NCBI RefSeq assembly: GCF_004792695.1
Contig: NZ_SRXU01000003.1
Span: forward strand, 1-64,000
Direction of reading: 5' to 3'
DNA length: 64,000 nucleotides
Source of the DNA: Sphingomonas naasensis
GTDB lineage: Bacteria; Pseudomonadota; Alphaproteobacteria; Sphingomonadales; Sphingomonadaceae
This document shows positions 1 through 7,784 of the stretch, piece after piece. The notes under the pieces are model-generated. The model saw only the letters and a program-made list of their open reading frames with translations. It ran no database searches and was not told the origin of the DNA. Both the position numbers and the translations under genes were made by a program. Position 1 is the first letter of the stretch, and each line of letters opens with the position of its first letter.

Positions 1-280
1 AGCGCGGCGCCGCGGCGCGCGTCGGCGCAGGGGTCGGCGTCGCCACCGGGGCAACCGTCACGGTCGGCGGCGGCGCGGGCACCGGTGTCGGCGTGCCACC
101 CAACGAGGTGTTGGGCAGATACATCACGTTCGGCAGCCGGCCGGACGGCGTCGGCGTCGGCGCGGGAGCCGGCGCGGTCGATTGCTGCGCCACGGCGGCG
201 GGCACGCCCGCGCCCGCAGCCAAAGCCGCCGCGGCGATGCCGCACAGCCCGCCGATCCGATACCTCCCGCGATTCACCAC
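1..280 (-). CDS. Secreted Pro/Ala/Thr-rich protein (C-terminus outside window)
   Basis: Only the first ~93 residues are visible; the gene runs off the left edge. Reading starts at tandem GTG codons (280 or 277). A few basic residues lead into a hydrophobic Ala/Gly-rich stretch ending in AVAQQ, which looks like a Sec signal peptide. A low-complexity Pro/Thr/Ala/Val tract follows, typical of an envelope linker. An in-frame TAA lies upstream and no ATG is present, so a GTG start is forced. The nearest GGAGG lies about 13 nt upstream of the first GTG, which is too far to be convincing. The function is not recognised. Codon usage matches the neighbours, so I take it as a real gene with an uncertain start. 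Confidence 0.5.
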   Translation of the reverse strand, partial: MVNRGRYRIGGLCGIAAAALAAGAGVPAAVAQQSTAPAPAPTPTPSGRLPNVMYLPNTSLGGTPTPVPAPPPTVTVAPVATPTPAPTRAAAPR

Positions 281-359
281 CGTGGCTTTAGCGCCTCCAA
301 CGTGAATTTCAGCTGCACGCGGCGTGTTTTAGCGGCAGCCCGTCGCAGGGGAAGCGAAT

Positions 360-695
360 TCACCCCTGCCCGCCGCCCCGCGCCGGGCGCAGGCGCAGGA
401 TCCACGCCCCCAGGATCGGTGCCGGCAGCACCACGAAGATCCACAAGAGGATCGCGGCGAAAGACGCGCCATTGTCGGCCTTTCCCGTCTGCATCAACCA
501 ATCGCAACCGATCCACAGGCCGGCGGACAACAGCACCCACCAGCACGTCGCGACGAAGCTTTGGGCCCGGCCGGCATCGAGCCGGGTGAACCGCGCCATC
601 ACCGTCACCAGCCCCGCGCATATCGCTCCGGCCAAAAGGCTGGGAACGAAGACGAACAGCACCAGCAGCGGCTGAAGATCGCCGGTCACCGCCAT
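360..695 (-). CDS. Small multi-pass membrane protein, unknown function
   Basis: A 111 aa protein with about three hydrophobic segments (roughly residues 8-32, 47-66 and 78-98) and a short basic Gly-rich tail. The start has a GGAG-type ribosome-binding site (GGAGTTCAGC before ATG). It begins 13 bp after the stop of the M16 gene at 709 on the same strand, so it is probably the last gene of the M16 operon. No catalytic motif is visible. It could be an accessory membrane protein for the peptidase pair, but that rests only on position. Confidence 0.6.
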   Translation of the reverse strand: MAVTGDLQPLLVLFVFVPSLLAGAICAGLVTVMARFTRLDAGRAQSFVATCWWVLLSAGLWIGCDWLMQTGKADNGASFAAILLWIFVVLPAPILGAWILRLRPARGGGQG

Positions 696-708
696 GCTGA
701 ACTCCGCG

Positions 709-2118
709 TCAGGGAACCGTCACGCGCTGGAACGGCAGATTGGCCAGCTCGGGCAGTGCCTTGAGCTGCGGCTCGACCGTCTTGAGATCGCCGACCACGA
801 TCAGCGTCAGCTTGTCGATCGGGTAGCTCGCCTTGGCCGAGGCCATCATCGCCGCCGGATCGACCGCGAGCACCGCGGGCACATAGCGGTCGGTCCAGTC
901 GCCGGGCAGCCCGAGCATGTCGCGCGTCGCCAGCGTGTTGACCAAGGCCGGCGAGGTCGAGTTCTGGATCGCGAACAGCCCCGCCATATAGGTGCGGATA
1001 CCCTTCGATTCCTCGATCGGCGCCGGCTCGGTCTGCATCCGGCGGATTTCCTTGAACACCTCGGTCAGCGCCGCGCCGGTGACGTTGGTGGTCACATCGG
1101 CCTCGAAGGTCCACAGCGCATCGTCCGGATTGAAGCCGACGCCCGATCCCGGCGAATAGGTATAGCCCTTGGTCTCGCGGATATTGGTGGTGATGCGCGA
1201 GCTGAACGCGCCGCCGAGCAGCGAGTTGGTCACGCGCTGCGGGATGTCGGCGTCGGTGCCGGCAAGCGCGGCGTCGAACGACAGGCGCAACGTGGTCTGC
1301 GGCGCATCGGGCCGGTCGACCAGGATTACCCGCGGCCCCGCCTGGTGCGGCGCGGCAAGCTTCGCTGGCGCAGGGCCTGCCGCCCAGCCGCCAAACGTCT
1401 TTTCGACCGCGGCCTTGACCGCCGCCGCGTCGAACTTGCCGGCGATGTAGAGATGCGCGCGCTTCGCGCCGAACTGGCTGGCATGGAAGCGCTTCACATC
1501 GTCGATCGTATAGGCCGCGAGCTGCGCTGCGCTCGGGATCGTCCGGCCATAGGGATGGTCGGCGCCATAGACCGTCCGCGACAGCGCTGCATCGGCAAGC
1601 GTGCCCGGCTGCGACAATGCCACCGAGAGCTGGCGCGCGAGGTTTGCCTTGATCCGCGCGAGCTCGCTCGCCGGCAGTGTCGGGCGCATCACGACGTCGC
1701 CGATCAGCGCGATCGCGGCGGGGGCGTGCTCGGACAGGACATTGGTGCTGATCTGCGTGGTCTGCAGCCCCGCGCCGACGCTGAGGTCGCCGCCCATGCC
1801 TGCCGCCGCAGTGGCGAGATCGGCCGAGGAACGACCCCCCGCCCCTTCCTTGAGCATCTCGGCGGTCAGATCGGCGAGCCACGTCTGCCCGCCCTCGACG
1901 GCATTGCCCGCGCGGACGCGCAGCGACACCACGGCCTTGGGCGCGACGCCATAGGGGACCAGCGTGACCTGCATGCCATTGGCCAGCGTGAAGGTCTCGG
2001 TCGCGGGGAGCTTGAACGGCTTGGGCTCACCGACCGGCGGCGGCGGCGGAAAATCCTGCGCGAGCGCGGGAGCGGCGGCGGCGAGCGCCAGCGAGATCGC
2101 GATGAGCGTGCGCCGCAT
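709..2118 (-). CDS. M16 family peptidase-like protein, degenerate metal site
   Basis: A 469 aa secreted protein with a signal peptide ending near ALAQD. It has the two-lobed M16 (pitrilysin/insulinase) layout, with Gly-rich LGGAFSSRI-type sequence in the second lobe. The zinc motif HxxEH is absent: the aligned segment reads ADLTAEML around residue 82, with Asp, Ala and Glu where His, Glu and His should be. Established knowledge: M16B enzymes and mitochondrial processing peptidases pair a catalytic with a non-catalytic chain. Inference: this is the non-catalytic partner of the adjacent gene at 2118-3518. AGGAGG lies 6 nt before ATG 2118, which favours that start over GTG 2121. The ATG overlaps the upstream TGA by one base, so the two are translationally coupled. 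Confidence 0.9.
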   Translation of the reverse strand: MRRTLIAISLALAAAAPALAQDFPPPPPVGEPKPFKLPATETFTLANGMQVTLVPYGVAPKAVVSLRVRAGNAVEGGQTWLADLTAEMLKEGAGGRSSADLATAAAGMGGDLSVGAGLQTTQISTNVLSEHAPAAIALIGDVVMRPTLPASELARIKANLARQLSVALSQPGTLADAALSRTVYGADHPYGRTIPSAAQLAAYTIDDVKRFHASQFGAKRAHLYIAGKFDAAAVKAAVEKTFGGWAAGPAPAKLAAPHQAGPRVILVDRPDAPQTTLRLSFDAALAGTDADIPQRVTNSLLGGAFSSRITTNIRETKGYTYSPGSGVGFNPDDALWTFEADVTTNVTGAALTEVFKEIRRMQTEPAPIEESKGIRTYMAGLFAIQNSTSPALVNTLATRDMLGLPGDWTDRYVPAVLAVDPAAMMASAKASYPIDKLTLIVVGDLKTVEPQLKALPELANLPFQRVTVP

Positions 2119-3518
2119 CACTTGCCTCCTTGTGCGCCGGCAGCCTTGGCGGCGCCGGGTTCGATGACGTAGATCGAGCGATTGGTGGAGCGCAGATATT
2201 CCTGCGCGGTCTTCTGGATCAGCGCCGGCGTCACCTTGGCGAAGCCTTCCTCGATCCGGTTGATCGCCTGCGGATCATTGTCGAACAGCGCGTGGACCGC
2301 GAGCAGGTTGATCAACCCGATCCGCCCGCCGCTGTCGATCGTGCCGTAGAGCGACGAGCGCATCTTGGTGCGCGCGCGCTCGAGCTCGGCCGCGGTCACC
2401 GGCTTGCTGCGGATGCCCTCGATCACTTCGTCGACCGCTTTGGTGATCTGCTCGCGGCTGTGCGTCGGATCATGCGTGAAGCTGAAGCTCCACAGCATCG
2501 GCCCGCGATAGTCGAACATGTCGCCCAGATCGGCGTTGATGCCGCCGCCGATCTCGCCGGCGATGCCCTCTTCCTGGACGATCTTGCGATAGAGCCGGCT
2601 ATCGTCGCCCTGGAGCAGGATCTGGTCGATCAGCCCCATCGCGTACCATTCGGGGGTGCCGCGATCGGGGACGTGATAGCCCGCCGCATAGCCCGGCTTG
2701 GGCGCGAGCGCGTCGACCCGGCTCCTGAACTTCTCGGCGGTCTGGCGCGGCTCGGAGATGTCGGGCTGGACCACCGCGGGCTTCTTCGCGATTCCGCCGA
2801 AATATTTCTCCACCATCGCCCGCGTCGCCGCATAGTCGATGTCGCCGGCGATCACGAGCACGGCGTTGCTCGGGCGGTAGAAGGCCTCGGAGAAGCCCTT
2901 CGCGTCGGGCACGGTCGCCGCCTCGATCTCCTTGAGATCACCGTAGAAATTATGGCTGTTGTACCAGTTGGTGTTGGCCAGCATCGGCAGGTCGATCCAC
3001 GGCCAGGTGCTGTAGGGCTGGTTGAGCACGTTGACCTTGACCTCGTTGCCGACCACGCCCTGCTGGTTCTCGAGCACGGTCTGGTCGATCACCGGATTGG
3101 CCATGCGATCGGCCTCGAGCCACAGCATCCGCTCGAGCGCGCTCGACGGCAGCACCTCGTAGTAATTGGTGAAGTCGAAGCGGGTCGAGCCGTTGTTGAT
3201 CCCGCCCGAATTGGTCACGGTCTGGTCGAACACGCCCTTGGGCGCGTGCTTCGATCCCTGAAACATCAGATGCTCGAACAGATGCGCGAAGCCGGTGCGG
3301 TCCCTCGGCTCGACCCGGAAGCCGATCCCGTAATAGGTCGCGATCGTCACCGTCGGGGCGATCTGATCCTTCGCCAGCACGACCTTCAGGCCATTGGGCA
3401 GCGTGAAATACTGCATGTCGACATGCAGCTTGTCGGCCGCGGGCCGTGCCGGCTGGGCGAACGCCGCCGCCGGAACCGCGGCGGCCGCAAGGGCCAGCGC
3501 GATGCGCCACTTGTTCAT
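2118..3518 (-). CDS. M16 family zinc metallopeptidase, catalytic chain
   Basis: A 466 aa protein with a signal peptide (cleavage near AAFAQ), so periplasmic or envelope-located. The inverted zinc motif HLFEH is at residues 79-83, in the context FAHLFEHLMF. The third ligand is E159 in VGNEVK, 76 residues after H83, which is the canonical M16 spacing. The C-terminal half carries the second M16 lobe. The start is supported by GGGGAG before ATG. It is the first gene of an operon with the degenerate M16 paralogue directly downstream (TGATG overlap), which fits a heterodimeric oligopeptidase. The substrate cannot be inferred from sequence. Confidence 0.95.
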   Translation of the reverse strand: MNKWRIALALAAAAVPAAAFAQPARPAADKLHVDMQYFTLPNGLKVVLAKDQIAPTVTIATYYGIGFRVEPRDRTGFAHLFEHLMFQGSKHAPKGVFDQTVTNSGGINNGSTRFDFTNYYEVLPSSALERMLWLEADRMANPVIDQTVLENQQGVVGNEVKVNVLNQPYSTWPWIDLPMLANTNWYNSHNFYGDLKEIEAATVPDAKGFSEAFYRPSNAVLVIAGDIDYAATRAMVEKYFGGIAKKPAVVQPDISEPRQTAEKFRSRVDALAPKPGYAAGYHVPDRGTPEWYAMGLIDQILLQGDDSRLYRKIVQEEGIAGEIGGGINADLGDMFDYRGPMLWSFSFTHDPTHSREQITKAVDEVIEGIRSKPVTAAELERARTKMRSSLYGTIDSGGRIGLINLLAVHALFDNDPQAINRIEEGFAKVTPALIQKTAQEYLRSTNRSIYVIEPGAAKAAGAQGGK

Positions 3519-3580
3519 TCGAATCTCCCCTCGGGTGAGTCGTACCGGATTAGCTCACCGCCACACCACGCGAAAGGCGC

Positions 3581-4777
3581 TTATCTTGCGGCGCTGCGTG
3601 TCTGGCGGATTGCCGCGTCCATCGCGCGCGCCCAGCTGGTGTCGTCATTGGCGGCGATCGGGATGTCGGGCGCCTGCCCCTCGATCTCGTTGGTGCCGTC
3701 GTCGAGGAAGCGCGCGCAATTGGGCATGCGGATGTCGAGCCCGGCGTGCGCCAGCCGCAGGCGGCCGCCGCCATTCACATAGCCGCAGCCCGCCCCAAGC
3801 GTCTTCTCGCCGATCAGGATCGCCACCTTGTTCTGGCGCAGCCATGCGGTGAAATCCTCGGTCGCCGAGGCGCTGCCCCTGTCGGCATAGATCGCGATGG
3901 GTCCGCGCCACGCGCCCTTTCCGGCGATCTCCGCGCGGGGCCCCGCAGCCGGAAGCACGCGGCAATCGGGCCGGCCCTCCCAGATCCCGCTGCGATCGCA
4001 CGGCGGATCGGCGATCAGCGGCGCGGCGCGGGTCAGCCGGCGCGGGGTCATCAGCGCGACCACCTCGTCGACCCATTCGCCGCCGCCGCCATTGCCACTG
4101 ACATCGACCAGCAGCAGCCGCGCCCCTGCCGCCCGCAATCGCGCCAGCGCGCCGGCGAGCTCGCGGTTGAGCATGCCCTGCGTCGCCGCGCGCAACGCAT
4201 CCTCGTCCATCCCGGCACGCACCACGCGCTCGCACGCGGTGCGAAAGCGCGCGACGTCGAACGAGTCGATCCGCAGCACGCCCGTGTCGCCGATCATGGC
4301 GATCGGGAAGTCGGCATCGCCGCCACCGATCGGTCGCCAATCGGTGACCTTCGCCCAGCCCGGCGCGAAGCCGCTGCGGTCGTCGGCATATCCCGCCGAG
4401 GCGCAGCTCGCGAACCGCCGCGCGGGCGCCGGTCCCGCGACGATCGAAGCCGGCGTCGGCGCCGGCCCGTCGGCGCGCGCCAGCGTGAAATGCGGGTCGT
4501 CGAACGCCGCCACGAACGCGCTCAGCGCGCGATAGGCCTGCACCCGCGACCACGCCCGGTCGAGCGCGGCCTGCGTCTCGCGATCGAGCCTGGCGAGGTC
4601 GAGCTTGCGATGCTCGCGCACCCAGTCGAGATTGGCGTAGCGCTGCGCGGTGGCATGCCTGAGCAATGCATAGTCGCTCCGCCAGCCCGCGCGGTCGAAC
4701 GTCGCGACGTCCCACAGTGCCGCGCCGGCCACCGCGAGCACCACCAGTCCCAGCGCCGCTTTGATCACCCTGCGCAT
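3581..4777 (-). CDS. S41 (tail-specific protease-like) family peptidase
   Basis: A 398 aa protein starting MRRVIKAALG, with one N-terminal membrane or signal segment (residues 5-25). The C-terminal half matches the S41 fold: LLLVDVSGNGGGG (residues 221-233), then GSASATEDF, in which S304 aligns with the S41 nucleophile, and GEKTLGAGCG (residues 323-332). The Lys of the Tsp/CtpA T-F-G-K-G motif is replaced by Ala here, so the general base may differ. No PDZ domain is obvious. The frame stays open far upstream (to 4984); I chose ATG 4777 because it begins a clean signal sequence and because the longer form would overlap the upstream gene. Probably a peptidase or an S41-like protein of unknown substrate. 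Confidence 0.8.
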   Translation of the reverse strand: MRRVIKAALGLVVLAVAGAALWDVATFDRAGWRSDYALLRHATAQRYANLDWVREHRKLDLARLDRETQAALDRAWSRVQAYRALSAFVAAFDDPHFTLARADGPAPTPASIVAGPAPARRFASCASAGYADDRSGFAPGWAKVTDWRPIGGGDADFPIAMIGDTGVLRIDSFDVARFRTACERVVRAGMDEDALRAATQGMLNRELAGALARLRAAGARLLLVDVSGNGGGGEWVDEVVALMTPRRLTRAAPLIADPPCDRSGIWEGRPDCRVLPAAGPRAEIAGKGAWRGPIAIYADRGSASATEDFTAWLRQNKVAILIGEKTLGAGCGYVNGGGRLRLAHAGLDIRMPNCARFLDDGTNEIEGQAPDIPIAANDDTSWARAMDAAIRQTRSAAR

Positions 4778-4827
4778 CCGCACCGCTGTATTACCTATGC
4801 AATACGGTAACCGCCCGAGGCGCGGCG

Positions 4828-5688
4828 TCAACCTCCGATCATGAAGCGCACCGCCTTGATGAAGTAGGAGCGTACCGGCTTGCCCGCCGCGTCGAGCGCG
4901 GGGCTGAAGCCGCCGCGCTTCTGGATCAGCTTGCAGGTCAGATCGGCGAAATCGTCCGGGTTGGTGCGCGCCAGCACGTGGCAACCGGCGATCTTCCCCG
5001 TCGGATCGATGTCGAGCCGGAACTGGACATGGCCGTTATGCCCGCCGCGCATTGCCGAAAGCGGATAGTCGTCGCTGTGAAACCAGCTCGGCGGCGGTGA
5101 CAGAGGCATGGCCGGCTTGCTCAGCGCCGCCTGCTCCGCGGGATCATAGCCCCAGCTCTTGATCAGATCGTCCATGCAGGTCCGCAGCGCCGCCATCGGC
5201 TTGGCGAGGCCGGATTTGGTGACGAGCCGCAATGGCGTCTTGGCTGCGATGCTGACGGTGACCCCGACGACGCCTTTCTCCTGCTCGGGCGTCACGCGCG
5301 GCGGCAGCTGGTTTTCCTTCCATTGCCATCCGTCGAGCCGGAGCGACTTGAAGAACATCGCCGGCCGCTCGCCCATGTTGCCGAGCATCACCGAGCGCCG
5401 CGCGTCGGCCTGGATCCCGAAATCGACCTTGGCGTCCACCGACGCCTCGGGATAGCGCACTTGCTTGCCGATCAGCGTCAGATCGAAATCGTCGCCCGGC
5501 TGATAGCGTGTGAGCATCGCGATCATCGCTCTGTCGCCGGTGCCGAACTGCGCCACCAGATTGCAGGCGTCGGTCTCGTAGCGCGCGATCCATTTGCTCG
5601 ACAAGGTCAGCACTTCGGGCTCGCGGTCCTTCGCCGCTGCGGTACCCGATACCGCGAGCGCCAGAAGCGCCCAGATCCATTTCGTCAT
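4828..5688 (-). CDS. Secreted protein with C-terminal TonB-like domain
   Basis: A 286 aa protein with a signal peptide (TKWIWALLALAVSGTAAAKD). The N-terminal ~190 residues are unrecognised. The last ~75 residues resemble the TonB C-terminal fold, in the order GHVQFRLDIDPTGKI, a conserved Cys pair, FSPALDAAGKPVRS and a final beta strand. In sphingomonads such domains often sit on short secreted proteins with no TonB transmembrane helix, so a role in TonB-dependent transport is not assured. ATG 5688 is preceded by GGGGGGAACC; a TTG twelve bases further upstream is in frame but has no such site. A terminator-like hairpin from the preceding gene sits immediately upstream. Confidence 0.75.
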   Translation of the reverse strand: MTKWIWALLALAVSGTAAAKDREPEVLTLSSKWIARYETDACNLVAQFGTGDRAMIAMLTRYQPGDDFDLTLIGKQVRYPEASVDAKVDFGIQADARRSVMLGNMGERPAMFFKSLRLDGWQWKENQLPPRVTPEQEKGVVGVTVSIAAKTPLRLVTKSGLAKPMAALRTCMDDLIKSWGYDPAEQAALSKPAMPLSPPPSWFHSDDYPLSAMRGGHNGHVQFRLDIDPTGKIAGCHVLARTNPDDFADLTCKLIQKRGGFSPALDAAGKPVRSYFIKAVRFMIGG

Positions 5689-5706
5689 GGTTCCCCCCAA
5701 AATATG

Positions 5707-5733
5707 GGCGGGCGGCAGCCCCTGCCGCCCGCC
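5707..5733 (-). terminator. Hairpin terminator after the S15 hydrolase gene
   Basis: A perfect 12-bp stem (GGCGGGCGGCAG / CTGCCGCCCGCC) with a 3-nt loop. On the minus strand it is followed by ATATTTT. It lies 11 bp past the stop of the ester hydrolase gene and just upstream of the ribosome-binding site of the next gene, so it probably separates the two transcripts. Confidence 0.75.
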
Positions 5734-5744
5734 TCGTGCCCCGG

Positions 5745-7670
5745 CTAGCGCGCTTTGGCCGCGCTCTGGTCGAGCGGCACCACCGGCAGCAGCACGCTGC
5801 TCGATTGCGCCCCGCCATACATCAGCGTCACCGTCGCCTTCTGATAATCGGAAGGCTTGGCGAAGAAGATGTTGTCGACATATTTCTGCGGGTTGCGGTC
5901 ATAGACCGGGAACAGGCTCGACTGGACCTGGACCATGATCCGATGGCCCGGCTGGAAGACATGGTTCACCGTCGGCAGGCGGAACTTGTATTCCTGCACC
6001 TTGTTCGCCGGGATCGGCTCGGGCTTCGCGAAGCTGTTGCGATAGCGGCCGCGGAAGATGTCCATCGCGATCGGCAGCTGGAACCCGCCCATTTCCTTTT
6101 TGGTCGCGACCTCGTCGGGATAAACGTCGATCACCTTGACCACGAAATCGCCGTCGGTGCCCGTGGTCTTCGCGAACAGGTCCGCCAGCGGCGCGCCCGA
6201 GACGCGAACCGGCCCGGTCAGCGGCTCGGTGACATAGGTCATCACGTCGGTGCGGCCGTCGACGAAGCGCTGGTCGGTGACGAGATAGGTCGACCAGCGG
6301 CCGTCCTGGAAGTTGACCGGGCGCGGCAGATGCGGAACCGGCTTGGCCGGATCCGAGACATAGCTGTCCGATCCCTGCCCCGGCTTGTCGAAACCGAGCC
6401 CCTCGGCCGACCGCAGATAGATCGGCGTCAGCTTCGCATCGCAGCCGGTCTCGCAGGCGAGCGGCCATTTGTTGAGATAATCCCAGCGGTTCTCGCCGGT
6501 ATTGTAGAAGCTCGCCTTGGCCGGCGTGAAGGCCGGCGCGCCGTCCTTGAGATAGGCATTGAAGAACGGCAGCAGGATGTCGCGGCGCGCCTGCAGCGCA
6601 GTGTCGCCCTCGAACTCGAGCACGCCGAGCTTCGAGCCGTTATAGTTGAAGCCCGAATGGCGCCACGGCCCCATCAGCAGGAAATTCTTGTCGCCCTGCG
6701 GGGTCTTCTGCAGCTCCTCGAAGGCGTGGATCGCGCCATACATGTCCTCGTGATCCCAGATGCCCTGCTCCCACAGCGTCGGCACGTTCGAAGGGTTCTT
6801 CGCGAGCAGCTTGTCGAGCGCCTGGCCCTGCCAGAAGGCGTCATAGGCGACGTGCTGGCTCATCTTGTTCCACATCGGCAGCTGGTCGTAGCCGAACTGC
6901 TTCGCCCAATCGCCGGCCGAGCCGACGCGGCGGAAGGTGTCGTAATCGTCCCAATCGGGCCGGTTGGGCGCCTTGCCGTCGCCCTTGTAGCCGGTCTGCG
7001 CGCCGATCCAACCGATATTGGCGAGGCGGAAGGCGCCGTGGTGGAACCAGTCGTCGCCCATCCAGCCGTCGATCATCGGACTCTCGGGCGCCGCCACTTT
7101 GAGCGCCGGGTGCGGATTGAGCAGCGCCATGACGACGGTGAAGCCCTCATAGCTCGAGCCGAGCATACCGACCTTGCCGTTCGACTCGGGGATGTTCTTG
7201 ACCATCCAGTCGATCGAGTCCCACGCGTCGGTGGTGTGGTCGACCTTGGTCGGGTTGAGCGGCCCGACCGGCGGGCGGGTGATCACATAGTCGCCTTCCG
7301 AGCGATACTTGCCGCGAATGTCCTGGAACACGCGGATATAGCCGTCACGGACGAACACCTCGTCGCCTTCGGGCAGCGCGTTGAGCATCGTCGTGCTCTC
7401 GGTGCGCCGGACGCGGCCATTGGCGTTGTAGGGGGTGCGGGTGAACAGGATCGGCGCGTTCTTCGCGCCCTTGGGGATGACGATGACGGTGTAGAGCTTC
7501 ACGCCGTCGCGCATCGGGATCATCACTTCGCGCTTGATGAAGTCCGAAGGCTGGGCCGGCGGCTCGAACTTGGCGGGGATGTCGTTGAAGTCCGAAGGCT
7601 GGGTGGTTTGGGCCTGGGCCGCGGGGATCAGCGCCGTGGCGGCCAGAAGTGCGACGAACGACTTTTTCAT
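5745..7670 (-). CDS. CocE/NonD (S15) hydrolase, alpha-amino-acid ester hydrolase-like
   Basis: A 641 aa protein with a signal peptide ending AAQAQ, so probably periplasmic. Alpha/beta-hydrolase triad: S173 in GSSYEG, D306 in WDHEDMYG and H338 in GPWRHSG. Acidic residues characteristic of alpha-amino-acid ester hydrolases are also present: the DD of GWMGDDWFHHGAFR (~206-207) and E308/D309 directly after the triad Asp. In described enzymes this carboxylate cluster binds the substrate alpha-amino group. The C-terminal third is the S15-type jelly-roll (X-Pro-dipeptidyl-peptidase C-terminal) domain. Known reaction: hydrolysis and acyl transfer on alpha-amino esters and amino-beta-lactams such as cephalexin. 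Start chosen at MKKSF, downstream of a GGGAGAT-type site; the frame is open 42 bp further upstream. Confidence 0.9.
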   Translation of the reverse strand: MKKSFVALLAATALIPAAQAQTTQPSDFNDIPAKFEPPAQPSDFIKREVMIPMRDGVKLYTVIVIPKGAKNAPILFTRTPYNANGRVRRTESTTMLNALPEGDEVFVRDGYIRVFQDIRGKYRSEGDYVITRPPVGPLNPTKVDHTTDAWDSIDWMVKNIPESNGKVGMLGSSYEGFTVVMALLNPHPALKVAAPESPMIDGWMGDDWFHHGAFRLANIGWIGAQTGYKGDGKAPNRPDWDDYDTFRRVGSAGDWAKQFGYDQLPMWNKMSQHVAYDAFWQGQALDKLLAKNPSNVPTLWEQGIWDHEDMYGAIHAFEELQKTPQGDKNFLLMGPWRHSGFNYNGSKLGVLEFEGDTALQARRDILLPFFNAYLKDGAPAFTPAKASFYNTGENRWDYLNKWPLACETGCDAKLTPIYLRSAEGLGFDKPGQGSDSYVSDPAKPVPHLPRPVNFQDGRWSTYLVTDQRFVDGRTDVMTYVTEPLTGPVRVSGAPLADLFAKTTGTDGDFVVKVIDVYPDEVATKKEMGGFQLPIAMDIFRGRYRNSFAKPEPIPANKVQEYKFRLPTVNHVFQPGHRIMVQVQSSLFPVYDRNPQKYVDNIFFAKPSDYQKATVTLMYGGAQSSSVLLPVVPLDQSAAKAR

Positions 7671-7729
7671 TTTGGTCCGTATCTCCCTGGGGAGCCAGAC
7701 CGATACGTCCAAAGCCGCATCAAAAGGAA

Positions 7730-7762
7730 GAGCCCGCCCCCACCAATGGTAAGGGCAGGCTC
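7730..7762 (-). terminator. Probable hairpin terminator downstream of the Pro-rich membrane protein gene
   Basis: A GAGCC-C-GCCC / GGGC-A-GGCTC stem with one mismatch and a 13-nt loop. On the minus strand it is followed by TTCCTTTT. It lies between the stop at 7785 and the next gene, so it plausibly ends that transcript. Confidence 0.5.
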
Positions 7763-7784
7763 CTGTTTCCTCGATTTGTCCGGA

